The translations under genes and the position numbers were made by a program. Shown piece after piece: positions 37,356-46,679 of a stretch of DNA of 64,000 nucleotides. Position 1 is the stretch's first letter. Each line of letters opens with the position of its first letter. The notes below the pieces were generated by a model. The model saw only the letters and a list, made by a program, of their open reading frames with translations. It was not told the DNA's origin and made no database searches. Source of the stretch: Rhizobium sullae (lineage in GTDB: Bacteria > Pseudomonadota > Alphaproteobacteria > Rhizobiales > Rhizobiaceae); contig NZ_FWER01000016.1 in the NCBI RefSeq assembly GCF_900169785.1, positions 88,165 through 152,164 on the forward strand, written 5' to 3'.

Positions 37356-38075
37356 TCATCTCCTACGTGACCAGCTTTCCCAGACGAAAGTATAGCACCA
37401 GTCTCTTTCATGTGTTCTCTTTAATCCAGATATAATGTTTTCGCGGAGTTTCCTCGCGTTCTGCACGAAATTATGGAATTGAACTTGAATATGATTGATC
37501 TTTTCAACAAGGCCGGTCTGAATCAGGTGCGGTAATATATCATACTCTCCACCTTCTATATTGATCTTCATTAGGTCGATGCTTTCAAGCCCGAGACTGG
37601 CGAAGACAGTCGAGAAATTTTTGATTTCTACCAGTTCTCCACCTTCAGGTTGTTCGTGGCGCTTCGTTGACGATCCGTCTAGGTCCTGTGAGAGAACGAA
37701 GTGACCATCGGCGTCACCCAGGCCGAAGTTAAAGCACCTAACCTTCGGGTTGTCGCGGAATCGCTCTAGGCACTTATCGTGAAACTCGCGGCTGGGCTCG
37801 AAAACGTAGACATAGCAATTGTATCTTTGTGACATCGCCTCTGCGAAGTCACCGACGTAACCGCCGAGGTCGAAAACAACTGATTCCTCTGAGAGATCGT
37901 ACTCAAGACGCAAGGTTGCGTCGCCGTTGTCCTTAAACCAGCGGCGGATTTCTACTGTGAATTCGTCTCGGACAATACGTGTCTTGTAAAAGCGTTTAAT
38001 CCGGCGGAAAGTTTGCTTCACCAGTTTTGGCGGGAATCGGACTGCTTTGCTGATGAAAAACTCGAGCTGTGACAT
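37356..38075 (-). CDS. FkbM-family methyltransferase
   Basis: 239 residues. SAM motif VVFDLGGYVGDFAEAM, then VYVFEPSREFHDKC, NFGLGD and IDLMKINIEGGEYDILPHLI, all in FkbM order. AAAGGA precedes the ATG at 38075. Likely O-methylates a sugar of the island glycan. It lies 36 bases before the sulfotransferase gene in the same direction. One of the most AT-rich genes in the window, judged by eye. Confidence 0.8.
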   Translation of the reverse strand: MSQLEFFISKAVRFPPKLVKQTFRRIKRFYKTRIVRDEFTVEIRRWFKDNGDATLRLEYDLSEESVVFDLGGYVGDFAEAMSQRYNCYVYVFEPSREFHDKCLERFRDNPKVRCFNFGLGDADGHFVLSQDLDGSSTKRHEQPEGGELVEIKNFSTVFASLGLESIDLMKINIEGGEYDILPHLIQTGLVEKINHIQVQFHNFVQNARKLRENIISGLKRTHERDWCYTFVWESWSRRR

Positions 38076-38164
38076 GCGCGGTCCTTTTGTTCCTATTTTC
38101 GGCGCCTCAGTTTCAGCTGCATTGCTCCCACCTAGCCAGGTATTTCATTGGATGGAGAGTAGGG

Positions 38165-39175
38165 CTACCGATGCTGCGGCCCCGTAAAAAACCTGCTCAG
38201 CTTGTTAATACGCCTCTCTACAGACTTTCTTAGCCTATTTGTTCGCGACTCGCTCGAGTGCTCGGAGCGGAGTACGCATTTTGTATAGGGCAACGTCTCA
38301 TTCAATGAGGCTTTGGCAATTCCGGCCAGCAAAACAAAAAGATTATGCTCGTGGAGAACGCGGCGCCGAGCCTCGCCAAGTAGTGACGCTGCATTTTCAG
38401 CTGCGTCTGAACCTACAATTTTTGCTATGGTCCGTATCGCCTCATCTGGCTCGGAAATATCGATCGGCGTCAGTGAGCCTTCAGGAAAGTACTCAAGGAT
38501 ATTTGGGCATCCATGATAAATCGGATAGGTGAGTGTCAGCAAAGGATCGGCTAGCTTCTCGGTCCAGTAGTCTTTGAAAACCGAGTTCTCGATCGCAATG
38601 TGATAGCGGTAGTCGGACAACACCTCGACTTTATCGGCAAAACTATTGATGCCTCTCCCGTATACATCGACTTCCTCTCCGAAATAGGATTTGACGCGCG
38701 CTACAAATTCCAGCCTTTCGCGATGACCTTCCGTAAACGCCTTGTTAGAGGACACGATGGAAACCTGCTTGGTCTTTTGAGGGCGGAGGTTTTCCAATTC
38801 CTCGAATGGCAGCGCTCTCGCACGCAACTTGCCATCAACATCCCATGCACCAACGTGCCAAGGTAGTCCAACCTGCGTGAAAACTACATTTGGATGGGCG
38901 GTGCGCCTGTCGGTCGTGAAGACCGCGTCGAATTGCTCGAGGAACTTTGGATTGTATGTCTTAACGCTCGCAGGCTCCGATGCGATAAAGGCTCGATAGC
39001 GAGTGTTAATTTCGAGGAGCGGCTCCGAAAAGCCATCGTATACGAACAAGATATCGCAAGCTTGCACGTTCTTTCCAATGAGGAATTTAACGCCCTCCCA
39101 TTCGGCTATCCCATCTGGGAACTGCCGACTCCAGTCCCACGTCGGCGAGGTCGAAACGAAGCCGGCAATGATCAT
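38165..39175 (-). CDS. GT10 family (alpha-1,3-fucosyltransferase-like) glycosyltransferase
   Basis: 336 residues. The GT10 signature is clear at about 188-226: DYRYHIAIENSVFKDYWTE, then KLADPLLTLTYPIYHGCPNI, matching the GDP-fucose-binding segment of alpha-1,3/4-fucosyltransferases. The N-terminal half is the variable acceptor side. No heptad-repeat tail of the Helicobacter type is seen. Its start overlaps the ABC exporter stop by 4 bases. With gmd and fcl upstream supplying GDP-L-fucose the donor is probably GDP-fucose. The acceptor is unknown. Confidence 0.82.
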   Translation of the reverse strand: MIIAGFVSTSPTWDWSRQFPDGIAEWEGVKFLIGKNVQACDILFVYDGFSEPLLEINTRYRAFIASEPASVKTYNPKFLEQFDAVFTTDRRTAHPNVVFTQVGLPWHVGAWDVDGKLRARALPFEELENLRPQKTKQVSIVSSNKAFTEGHRERLEFVARVKSYFGEEVDVYGRGINSFADKVEVLSDYRYHIAIENSVFKDYWTEKLADPLLTLTYPIYHGCPNILEYFPEGSLTPIDISEPDEAIRTIAKIVGSDAAENAASLLGEARRRVLHEHNLFVLLAGIAKASLNETLPYTKCVLRSEHSSESRTNRLRKSVERRINKLSRFFTGPQHR

Positions 39176-40926
39176 CTTGCGACCCTGTATGTATGATCAA
39201 GACGCCCAAGCCGTGCGTAGAGGCTATCCTTCCGGGTGAGGCTATCGTGATTGCCTTCTTCCATGACCCGGCCCTGTTGCATGACCACGATCTTATTTGC
39301 ACGGACGACAGTGGAGAGACGATGGGCAATGACAACAACGGTCCTTCCAACCATCGCTTCATCGAGCGCCTTCTGCACCGCAGCTTCCGATTCGGTATCG
39401 AGCGCCGACGTCGCCTCATCGAGGAGGAGGATCGGTGCGTTGCGGACAAGCGCGCGCGCGATAGAAAGGCGTTGGCGCTGGCCACCCGAAAGCGTCACGC
39501 CGTTTTCGCCGACGGGCGTGTCATAGCCCCGGGGTTGGGCCAGAATGAATTCATGGGCGTAGGCGAGGCTCGCGGCGCGCTCGACCTCCTCATCGGTCGC
39601 CTCTGGACGACCGTAGCGGATATTGTCGCGGATATTGCCTTCAAACAGATAGGGCTGCTGCGAGACATAGGCCAGTTGCTCGCGCAGCGACTGCTTCGTC
39701 ACATGGGCGATGTCCTGACCGTCGATCAGAATTTGTCCCTTCCTTGGATCATAGAACCGCGGAACAAGCGTGATGATGGTCGACTTGCCGGCGCCAGAAG
39801 GACCGACAAGTGCAGTCGTTTTTCCGCCTTCAGCGACAAAACTGATATCACGAAGGATCTCGTCCTGACCGTAGGCGAAGGAGACGTTGCGGAATTCAAT
39901 GCGGGCATCGGTGATGACCAGCGGCTTCGCATCGGGCAGGTCACGCTGATGCGGCTTTGTATCGAGAATCTCATAGACCATTTCAGCGTTGGTAACTGCG
40001 GCTGCCAGTTGAACTGGCAGGCGTGCGAGGCGCCTGGCCGGATCATAGGCCAGCAAAAGGGCCGTCAGAAATGACAGAAATCCGCCTGGGGGAACATCCT
40101 GATAGATCGAACGGTAGGCCGCGTAGGCCATGATGGTCGAAACAGCGAAACCTGCAAATATCTCGATCAGTGGTCCGGACCGCTCGGAGACACGGACAAC
40201 TTTATTCGCGCGCTGTTCGGCGAACCCAATCAGCCCGTCCATCTTCCGCTCGAGTTCTGTCTCTAGCGTGAACGCTTTGATGATAGCAACGCCCTGAATC
40301 GTTTCCTGAATGGCACCAAACACGTGACTACCGGCATGAGCGGTTTCTCGCGTGACAGCGCGAAGGCGCCTAGACAGTTTGCGCAGTCCATAGCCCAGCG
40401 GCGGCGCCGTAAGAAAGACGAAAAGGCTCAGCCAAGGCTCTTGCACAAACATGACGCCAACCAGCGACACAAACGTAAGCAGATCTCGTGCCGCCGAAGT
40501 GATGGTAAGGTTCATCACCTGACGAACGCCGTTGATATTCTGTCCCAATTGAGCGACGACCCGCCCAGATCGCAGTTGATTAAAAAATCCGACCGAAAGC
40601 TTGAGGAGATGGGAATACGCGCGAACTTGGTATCGAGCTGCTATGTTGTTGCCGATCTTGGAGAGAATGACCGCCTGACCGTAGCTCGCAAACCCGCGCA
40701 AGACGAAGGCGATAAAAATTGCCACACAGATGCCCCAGACGAGATCGGCGCGGCGCTCAACAAATGCCTCGTTGATAACGGACTTCATGACCCAAGCGGT
40801 GAACGCTGTCGACAGGGAGATGATAACGAGGCATGCAATCGCAATCGAATACTGCAATGCATACTCGCGTCCATTTTCCGCAAAGACGCGCTTGATTACC
40901 TTGAATGTTGTACTGCTGTTTGCCAT
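39172..40926 (-). CDS. MsbA-like ABC exporter (fused permease and ATPase)
   Basis: 584 residues. Six transmembrane helices in about 1-310 are followed by a nucleotide-binding domain: Walker A GPSGAGKST (375-383), signature LSGGQ (479-483), Walker B ILLLDE (499-504), and H-loop VVIAHRLSTV. The ATG at 40926 has GGATAGG upstream (a GTG at 40929 is the in-frame alternative). Half-size lipid/oligosaccharide flippase type. Placed among fucosyltransferases, it probably flips or exports a lipid-linked or lipid-A-like product. Substrate not shown. Confidence 0.9.
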   Translation of the reverse strand: MANSSTTFKVIKRVFAENGREYALQYSIAIACLVIISLSTAFTAWVMKSVINEAFVERRADLVWGICVAIFIAFVLRGFASYGQAVILSKIGNNIAARYQVRAYSHLLKLSVGFFNQLRSGRVVAQLGQNINGVRQVMNLTITSAARDLLTFVSLVGVMFVQEPWLSLFVFLTAPPLGYGLRKLSRRLRAVTRETAHAGSHVFGAIQETIQGVAIIKAFTLETELERKMDGLIGFAEQRANKVVRVSERSGPLIEIFAGFAVSTIMAYAAYRSIYQDVPPGGFLSFLTALLLAYDPARRLARLPVQLAAAVTNAEMVYEILDTKPHQRDLPDAKPLVITDARIEFRNVSFAYGQDEILRDISFVAEGGKTTALVGPSGAGKSTIITLVPRFYDPRKGQILIDGQDIAHVTKQSLREQLAYVSQQPYLFEGNIRDNIRYGRPEATDEEVERAASLAYAHEFILAQPRGYDTPVGENGVTLSGGQRQRLSIARALVRNAPILLLDEATSALDTESEAAVQKALDEAMVGRTVVVIAHRLSTVVRANKIVVMQQGRVMEEGNHDSLTRKDSLYARLGRLDHTYRVAR

Positions 40927-40979
40927 CACCTATCCGTCGTGTGAAAAGCGCTTAGCGCGCGGCAGGCACTCTTTGCAAG

Positions 40980-41843
40980 TCAAACCCGCTCCCAAGCCGC
41001 CGGGATGAGATCCTTGTCGTCGTGCAACGGCGACCGGAACCAGTGTAAAGGCGCTATCACATGTTTCGCTGGATTAGCGTTTAGCCAAGCTCCCCACCAA
41101 CTGAAAGTGCTGTTTGCCGTAATATGGTTGCGGCATGCGGCCATCAAGTGCATGTCCTCGCCATCTCGACCGTCCTGCTGTGGCTCAACGAAGGTCATTT
41201 TCCAGGACGATTTCAGATTCTGCTGCGCCCAAGCGGGGTCATCCGAGAATACGAAGAAGCTTGGATCATCCGTCCGCTCCGCCATCCGCTGCATCGCAGC
41301 TTCATACCAGCCAGGCTCTATGGTTCCGTGGGTTGCGTTTGCAGAGGGATTTGTAACGTAGTCGCCGCGTCGAACATGTACTGAAACAGCATTTGTTGTT
41401 CTTATGTGCGACAAGATGGCTTCCCTTCCGGAACTCAAGGGTGCGGCGAGACTGAAGTCGCTCCGAATCGTGTTGGCGATCGATGCGAAGTATTTTTCGC
41501 TCTGCCAGTAACCGTCGAAGTACAATGAGCCGCCAAGGCTCATAACGGTTGGGTCAAATGTGTGTGCCTTCTCGATGATATGCTGGCACGGGCTCTGTCT
41601 TTGAATGAGCTGGAATGCTCGCCGGAGAAAGCCTCGTGAACGCGTCACAGGGGTCTCGTGGGGGCGAGCCAAGTCTGCGTGGATATTAAACTGCTGCAGT
41701 GAAAATTCCCGGCGGGTGTATTTCTTCATGGACGCGAGGTCCAGCTTCAATGTCTGGCCGGTACTGACAGACAGCGAACGTCCGACAGCATATTGGAACA
41801 TTTGGTTACCCAATCCGCCGACGATATGCGTTATGACAACCAT
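40980..41843 (-). CDS. GT11 family alpha-1,2-fucosyltransferase-like
   Basis: 287 residues. GGLGNQMFQYAVG near the N-terminus (9-21), the donor-binding VHVRRGDY (155-162) and NSTFSWWGAWL near 245 are the three GT11 motifs. It transfers L-fucose in alpha-1,2 linkage, usually to galactose. The start is ATG at 41843, 4 bases after the GT25 stop, so the two are translationally coupled. This argues that they act on consecutive residues of one chain. Confidence 0.9.
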   Translation of the reverse strand: MVVITHIVGGLGNQMFQYAVGRSLSVSTGQTLKLDLASMKKYTRREFSLQQFNIHADLARPHETPVTRSRGFLRRAFQLIQRQSPCQHIIEKAHTFDPTVMSLGGSLYFDGYWQSEKYFASIANTIRSDFSLAAPLSSGREAILSHIRTTNAVSVHVRRGDYVTNPSANATHGTIEPGWYEAAMQRMAERTDDPSFFVFSDDPAWAQQNLKSSWKMTFVEPQQDGRDGEDMHLMAACRNHITANSTFSWWGAWLNANPAKHVIAPLHWFRSPLHDDKDLIPAAWERV

Positions 41844-41847
41844 GGTG

Positions 41848-42660
41848 CTATGAGTTTTCTTCGAGACGCTCTGGAATTGGTTGGCTGACCTCGGCGGGGA
41901 GGTATTTAGACGTGCCCAGCAGGTAGGGCAAATTTGCGAGGAAGCGAAGGACGTCATCGCGGGCGCGATATATTGCCCGGAGCTTTCGGAATCTCCGGGA
42001 CTTTGGCGCTCGTTGAGCTCCTTGCCAGATTTCAGATTGTTCTGCGGTGTTTGCGATGTGACTAACGGGGTAAGGGAAGAGGCCCAGGCTATCTACGCCA
42101 TGGGTCCAAAACCGATCCAAATGCAGGTCCACCGGCTCGAACCATGTTGAGGCTTTAGCCAACAGTCTCTTTGCCGCCTTTGGCGACACGGCGTAGCAGG
42201 ACGTACCATTTGGACCCTTAAGGAAGCGGACGATCTTCACTCCATCATCGATTTTTTCGTACTCGGTAAAAGCTCTCTCCTTGTGGCCAGAAAAACGTAT
42301 AAGGCCAAGTCGGCTTATCCTCTCGCCCGTGACCGAGTATGCTTTCATAAAGCTATCATCAATCGCAACATCGTCTTCGAAAATGAGAAGCGGCGTATTT
42401 TCTCGAACGCAACGCTCCCACAGAAGGTAATGGCTGGCAAAACAGCCCATCTCACCTCCATTCAAGGTAAAACCTCGCCGGACCTCAGCAAGACGCTGAT
42501 CTACCCGGTCAAACAGCGCGTGCTTCCCCGCCCTGCCATCTATTGCTTGGAAGAATTCAAAACGAATGCCCAGCGGCGACAGGATAGCAGCCATCTGCTG
42601 GCGCCGGTCAGCAGACCGTGCCAGATTGACGACCACCACTTTTAGCTGGCTTCCCTGCAT
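41848..42660 (-). CDS. GT25 family glycosyltransferase (LPS type)
   Basis: 270 residues. Begins LKVVVVNLARSADRRQQM, the usual GT25 opening, followed by GGEMGCFASHYLLWERC, the acidic LLIFEDDVAIDD and later GPNGTSCYAVSPKAAKRLL. Bacterial GT25 enzymes add galactose or glucose to LPS oligosaccharides. I choose the ATG at 42660 because GGAG is then 8 bases away (2 bases from the ATG at 42666). First of the GT25-GT11 coupled pair, 133 bases after fcl. Confidence 0.85.
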   Translation of the reverse strand: MQGSQLKVVVVNLARSADRRQQMAAILSPLGIRFEFFQAIDGRAGKHALFDRVDQRLAEVRRGFTLNGGEMGCFASHYLLWERCVRENTPLLIFEDDVAIDDSFMKAYSVTGERISRLGLIRFSGHKERAFTEYEKIDDGVKIVRFLKGPNGTSCYAVSPKAAKRLLAKASTWFEPVDLHLDRFWTHGVDSLGLFPYPVSHIANTAEQSEIWQGAQRAPKSRRFRKLRAIYRARDDVLRFLANLPYLLGTSKYLPAEVSQPIPERLEENS

Positions 42661-42793
42661 AGGCATAGCTCCGGCACTGAGATCACTTCAAGTCGCAGGG
42701 TTCTGTTAGGAATTCCGTGACGTGTCAATCCATCCCAGTGCAGTGTTCTGCCGCCTCCGGCTAGCATTCCGCCGCAAAGAAGCAATTTTGAAA

Positions 42794-43759
42794 TTATTGC
42801 CGGTTTGCTTTTGCTTCCTCAGTTGCGCGGTGCACCAGGAACCACTCATAAGTTGACCGTATTCCGTCTTCCAGATCTATGCGGGGCACCCATCCCATCG
42901 AGCGCAGCTTTTCCGCGCTCATTAGTTTGCGAGGAGTGCCGTCGGGCTTGGAGAGGTCGTGGGTGATCCGGCCCTCGAAGCCCACAATCCTGCACACTAG
43001 CCGCGCGAGCTCCAGGATGGAAAGATCGGTTCCGCTGCCGACATTGACATGACTGTCGCCCGAATAGTTCTTCATGAGGAAGATGAGAGCATCGGCACAA
43101 TCATCGGCGTGCAGAAACTCCCGGCGCGGCGATCCAGTGCCCCAGAGGACCATGTCCTTATCGCCGCGCAACTTGGCCTCGTGCGCTTTTCGAATAAGCG
43201 CGGGCAGCACGTGACTGGAGTTCAGATCGAAGTTATCGCCGGGGCCGTAAAGGTTCGTTGGCATGGCGGATATGAACTCGCAGCCATATTGCTTGCGATA
43301 GGACTGCGCCAGCTTGATGCCCGCAATCTTGGCGATCGCATACCATTCATTGGTCGGCTCAAGCGAGCCCGTCAGCAGCGCCTCTTCGGCAATCGGCTGC
43401 TCGGCGAACTTGGGATAGATGCACGACGAGCCAAGAAAGAGAAGCTTCTCAACGCCGGCCTGACGCGAAGCCTCGACTATGTTGGCCTCTATCATCAGGT
43501 TGTCATAAAGAAATTCCGCCGGTCTCGTGTCGTTGGCAAGAATGCCGCCGACTTTGGCAGCCGCCAGTATGACTGCGTGTGGCCTTTCTCTCATCATCCA
43601 TGACATGGTTGCGGCCTGATCGCGCAGGTCGACCTCATCACGACGAACGGTCAGGACTTCGCAGCTTTCCTGCTGAAGGCGCCGGGCAACAGCGGATCCT
43701 ACCATCCCCCGATGGCCAGCCACCCAAATGCGTTTCCCGCGAAGAGCATAGCCTGTCAT
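42794..43759 (-). CDS. fcl: GDP-L-fucose synthase
   Basis: Epimerises and reduces GDP-4-keto-6-deoxymannose to GDP-L-fucose. 321 residues, extended SDR. Cofactor motif VAGHRGMVGSAVARRL (13-28), FLGSSCIYPKFAEQP near 108-122, catalytic Tyr140 and Lys144 in YAIAKIAG, and later LYGPGDNFDL. Its ATG is 1 base after the gmd stop. Together gmd and fcl convert GDP-mannose to GDP-fucose for the GT11 and GT10 enzymes downstream. Confidence 0.94.
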   Translation of the reverse strand: MTGYALRGKRIWVAGHRGMVGSAVARRLQQESCEVLTVRRDEVDLRDQAATMSWMMRERPHAVILAAAKVGGILANDTRPAEFLYDNLMIEANIVEASRQAGVEKLLFLGSSCIYPKFAEQPIAEEALLTGSLEPTNEWYAIAKIAGIKLAQSYRKQYGCEFISAMPTNLYGPGDNFDLNSSHVLPALIRKAHEAKLRGDKDMVLWGTGSPRREFLHADDCADALIFLMKNYSGDSHVNVGSGTDLSILELARLVCRIVGFEGRITHDLSKPDGTPRKLMSAEKLRSMGWVPRIDLEDGIRSTYEWFLVHRATEEAKANRQ

Positions 43760-43760
43760 A

Positions 43761-44831
43761 TTACACGCCCTTCGCAACGACATCGGATTGCATCACGCGA
43801 AGGTCTTCCTGCACCATCTCACGCGCCAGTTCACGCACGCCGGTCTCATGATGCCAACCGAGTTTTTCATGAGCCTTGGTTGGATCTCCAATCAGCAAGT
43901 CGACCTCGGTCGGCCGGAAATAGCGCGGATCGACCTCAACGAGAACTTGTCCCGTCGCCGCGTCGATACCTTTTTCCTCAACACCGCGTCCTTTCCATTC
44001 GAGATCAATACCGATGTCGGCAAATGCCCATTCGACAAAGGTTCGGACTGGTGTCGTTTCTCCGGTGGCTAGAACATAGTCGTCGGGCTGATCTTGCTGG
44101 AGCATCAGCCACATGCCGCGTACGTATTCGCGGGCATGCCCCCAGTCCCGCTTGGCATCGAGATTGCCAAGATAAAGCCTTTCCTGCCGTCCGAGCTTTA
44201 TAGCAGCCGCAGCGCGGGTGATCTTACGGGTCACGAAGGTTTCTCCACGAAGGGGGCTTTCGTGGTTGAACAGAATGCCGTTGGATGCATGCATGCCGTA
44301 AGCTTCACGATAGTTCACGACGATCCAATAAGCGTAAAGCTTGGCGGCGGCGTAAGGGCTCCGGGGATAAAAGGGTGTCGTTTCCCGCTGAGGCACTTCT
44401 TGAACCAAGCCATAGAGTTCGGAAGTGGAGGCCTGATAGAAGCGTGTGGTTTTGTCCAGACCCAAGATTCGGATAGCTTCGAGCAGCCGCAAAGTGCCTA
44501 TTCCATCGGCGTTTGCGGTATATTCCGGCGTTTCAAAAGAGACTTGGACGTGGCTCTGGGCGGCGAGGTTATAGATCTCGTCGGGCTTTGTCTCCTGCAC
44601 GATACGGATAAGGTTCGTGGCGTCCGTCATGTCGCCGTAGTGCAGGAAAAAACGCGCATTCGTTTCGTGCGGGTCTTGATAGATGTTCTCAATCCGGCCG
44701 GTATTGAAGGAGGAAGACCGGCGTTTGATCCCATGAACAATATAACCTTTATCCAAAAGCAGTTGGGCCAAATAGGCTCCATCTTGCCCTGTTACGCCAG
44801 TAATCAGGGCGACTTTGGCATCCTTGCTCAT
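43761..44831 (-). CDS. gmd: GDP-mannose 4,6-dehydratase
   Basis: First step from GDP-mannose to GDP-L-fucose. 356 residues. TGVTGQDGAYLAQLLL (11-26) binds NADP, ASTSELYG is at 134-141, and Tyr160/Lys164 lie in SPYAAAKLYAYW. NHESPLRGETFVTRKI is intact. Full length for the family. First gene of the leftward fucose operon; GGAG lies 9 bases before ATG. The 194 bases up to tRNA-Glu(CTC) should contain the operon promoter. Confidence 0.95.
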   Translation of the reverse strand: MSKDAKVALITGVTGQDGAYLAQLLLDKGYIVHGIKRRSSSFNTGRIENIYQDPHETNARFFLHYGDMTDATNLIRIVQETKPDEIYNLAAQSHVQVSFETPEYTANADGIGTLRLLEAIRILGLDKTTRFYQASTSELYGLVQEVPQRETTPFYPRSPYAAAKLYAYWIVVNYREAYGMHASNGILFNHESPLRGETFVTRKITRAAAAIKLGRQERLYLGNLDAKRDWGHAREYVRGMWLMLQQDQPDDYVLATGETTPVRTFVEWAFADIGIDLEWKGRGVEEKGIDAATGQVLVEVDPRYFRPTEVDLLIGDPTKAHEKLGWHHETGVRELAREMVQEDLRVMQSDVVAKGV

Positions 44832-45025
44832 AAGCTGTTACTCCAATGGTGCTTCATGCCCCGGGTTCGCTCGGCTACCCGGCGTATTGCCGCGGGCAGG
44901 GCGCTCCGATTGTTTGGGCCGGAAGTGACGGTAGTGGACCGGAAAGGCGCGGATGGCAAGATTGATTTCCGCTACTTCGACAAAAGCGGCGAATACTGAA
45001 GACAAAGATCGATTGTCGAGAATTG

Positions 45026-45100
45026 TGGTACGCCCTAGGGGAATCGAACCCCTCTTTACAGAATGAGAATCTGTCGTCCTAACCGATAGACGAAGGGCGC
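45026..45100 (-). tRNA. tRNA-Glu (anticodon CTC)
   Basis: 75 bases with CCA encoded. Acceptor arms GCGCCCT and AGGGCGT, anticodon stem ACAGA/TCTGT, loop TTCTCAT. Similar in sequence to the TTC isoacceptors on either side of the island. Confidence 0.94.
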
Positions 45101-45177
45101 GCTGCGTCGACTGCAAATGGGAACGCGCAGCCGCTTTCGCAAGGGTACTGGCAAACGGGAAAAATGAAAAGAGAAAG

Positions 45178-45252
45178 TGGCACGCCCTAGGGGAGTCGAA
45201 CCCCTCTTCCCAGAATGAAAATCTGGTGTCCTAACCGATAGACGAAGGGCGC
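45178..45252 (-). tRNA. tRNA-Glu (anticodon TTC), copy at island right edge
   Basis: Identical to the tRNA at 34243-34317. It lies 78 bases from tRNA-Glu(CTC), suggesting an ancestral two-gene Glu tandem here. Confidence 0.95.
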
Positions 45253-45281
45253 TTCCTTCGTGGTGGCGCCCTTATAGTCAG
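45178..45281 (-). repeat. 104-bp perfect direct repeat, right copy
   Basis: Identical to 34243-34346. Sequence beyond the repeat diverges at once on both sides in the two copies (GCACC against GGCGT after the 5' flank). Confidence 0.92.
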
Positions 45282-45451
45282 GCGTTTTGAATCCCGCAAG
45301 CGGGAATTGCCTTTTTCTTTCAAAAAAATGACAGGGAATCCGAGGCTGTGTAAGAGGCCGATTATCCGAGCTGAATCAATAGGCTGTCGGGTGTTTCTTT
45401 AGAGGGATAGCCTAACGCTGCCGCAGCGTGATGCAGGAAATTGCGCTGCCG

Positions 45452-46525
45452 TCAGATGGCTCTTGCGCCCGGCGTTCTCGCGCGTCCGGCGCCGCAGCCC
45501 CAATTCCAGTCGCGGCTTTTGCCGGTGTCGAGATGAACGGATTCGGTGTGGCAGTAGGTGCCGACACCGCCGCGGTCCGGCAGAGAGCGGATATAGCCGG
45601 CGATATCCCATTTGGAGATGCCGTCGATCTTGATATCTGCGGCGTCGCAGGTCTTGTGCATCGATTCTTCGGCGCCGCCGACCATGCGGTTATGACCGGG
45701 ATCGCGATATCCGGAGGTGACGACGACGGGCTTGCCGAAATGGGCTTCGACCGCCTTGATGACATTGAGCATAGCGGGCTTGAAGCAGCCGACTTCGACG
45801 CTGCCGTTCTGGATGTGCAGGCCATTCGGCGCCACCCGCGTCATGCCCTGCAGAGATGCCTTCTCAAGGAGCCCGGCAAGGCCGCCGACGAGGTTCTGCT
45901 TCGGAGCGGCGTAGAGCGCGTTCATCGATCCGCTTTGCAGGCTGCCGGTCGCGATTGATGCCGTCTGATAGGCGGGTGCGAGCCGTGTGCCGGTGTTTTC
46001 GGAGGACTGTTGTGGCACAAGCACCTCGCCCTGCTGCGCCGGCTCTACGGGCGGCGGCGCGCTGAAAACGCTGCTACGTGCTGCGTTGACGCCTTGAACC
46101 GGTGCATAGGCGTTGGTGTCCGCCGGCTGAATGATCGTCGAGGTCCTGTTGTTCTGCGGCGTCGCCGGCTGGGCGGAAAAGATGCTCATTGTGTTCGCAT
46201 TGATGCGCGTCGGCTGCATCGCCAAGCCGCCGATATTGGCGGGCTGGGCGGCAGCAGCGCCGGCGGGCATGGCGGCGGCGTTCGGATCCTGCGCTGCCGC
46301 CGACGGCGGCGCGCCCGAGACATCTGTGGCCATCGGATCACGATAGGCGCCCTTGGCGGATTTGCCCGGCGTATTCGCGGCAAGCTGCTCGGCCGCAGGA
46401 TCGGCAGGCACGCCGGCTGCGGAATCGAGATCCTTCTGGTCCGAGACGCAGCCCGAGAGCGCAAGGGCGGCAACAGCGATGAGAAGCGCGCCCGCGGCGG
46501 GCATCCGCTTATCGAGAGTGAGCAA
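45452..46525 (-). CDS. YcbK/peptidase M15-type lipoprotein (DUF882 group)
   Basis: 357 residues from a TTG start at 46525 with GGAG 9 bases upstream. A basic N-terminus, hydrophobic core and lipobox (ALSGC) mark a lipoprotein. An Ala/Pro-rich linker runs to about 230. The C-terminal domain has VVTSGYRDPGHNR, SMHKTCDAADIKI (zinc His and Asp) and SVHLDTGKSRDW, the motifs of M15A-type peptidases such as YcbK. Likely a periplasmic peptidoglycan-modifying enzyme. An ATG at 46504 is an alternative start. Confidence 0.82.
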   Translation of the reverse strand: MLTLDKRMPAAGALLIAVAALALSGCVSDQKDLDSAAGVPADPAAEQLAANTPGKSAKGAYRDPMATDVSGAPPSAAAQDPNAAAMPAGAAAAQPANIGGLAMQPTRINANTMSIFSAQPATPQNNRTSTIIQPADTNAYAPVQGVNAARSSVFSAPPPVEPAQQGEVLVPQQSSENTGTRLAPAYQTASIATGSLQSGSMNALYAAPKQNLVGGLAGLLEKASLQGMTRVAPNGLHIQNGSVEVGCFKPAMLNVIKAVEAHFGKPVVVTSGYRDPGHNRMVGGAEESMHKTCDAADIKIDGISKWDIAGYIRSLPDRGGVGTYCHTESVHLDTGKSRDWNWGCGAGRARTPGARAI

Positions 46526-46679
46526 GCGACGGTCTCCGTTGGTGCGGAGGACGGCTCAACCGTGTCGTCTTCCGCTTCGAGTCGGCCGGAGAGTGCCTGC
46601 GGGGCGGGCTTACGGCAAGCGCGAAGCGGGCGCTGCGATCCGAAATCGCAAAAGCCGCAAGCCTCGCAAAAGCCTCGGT

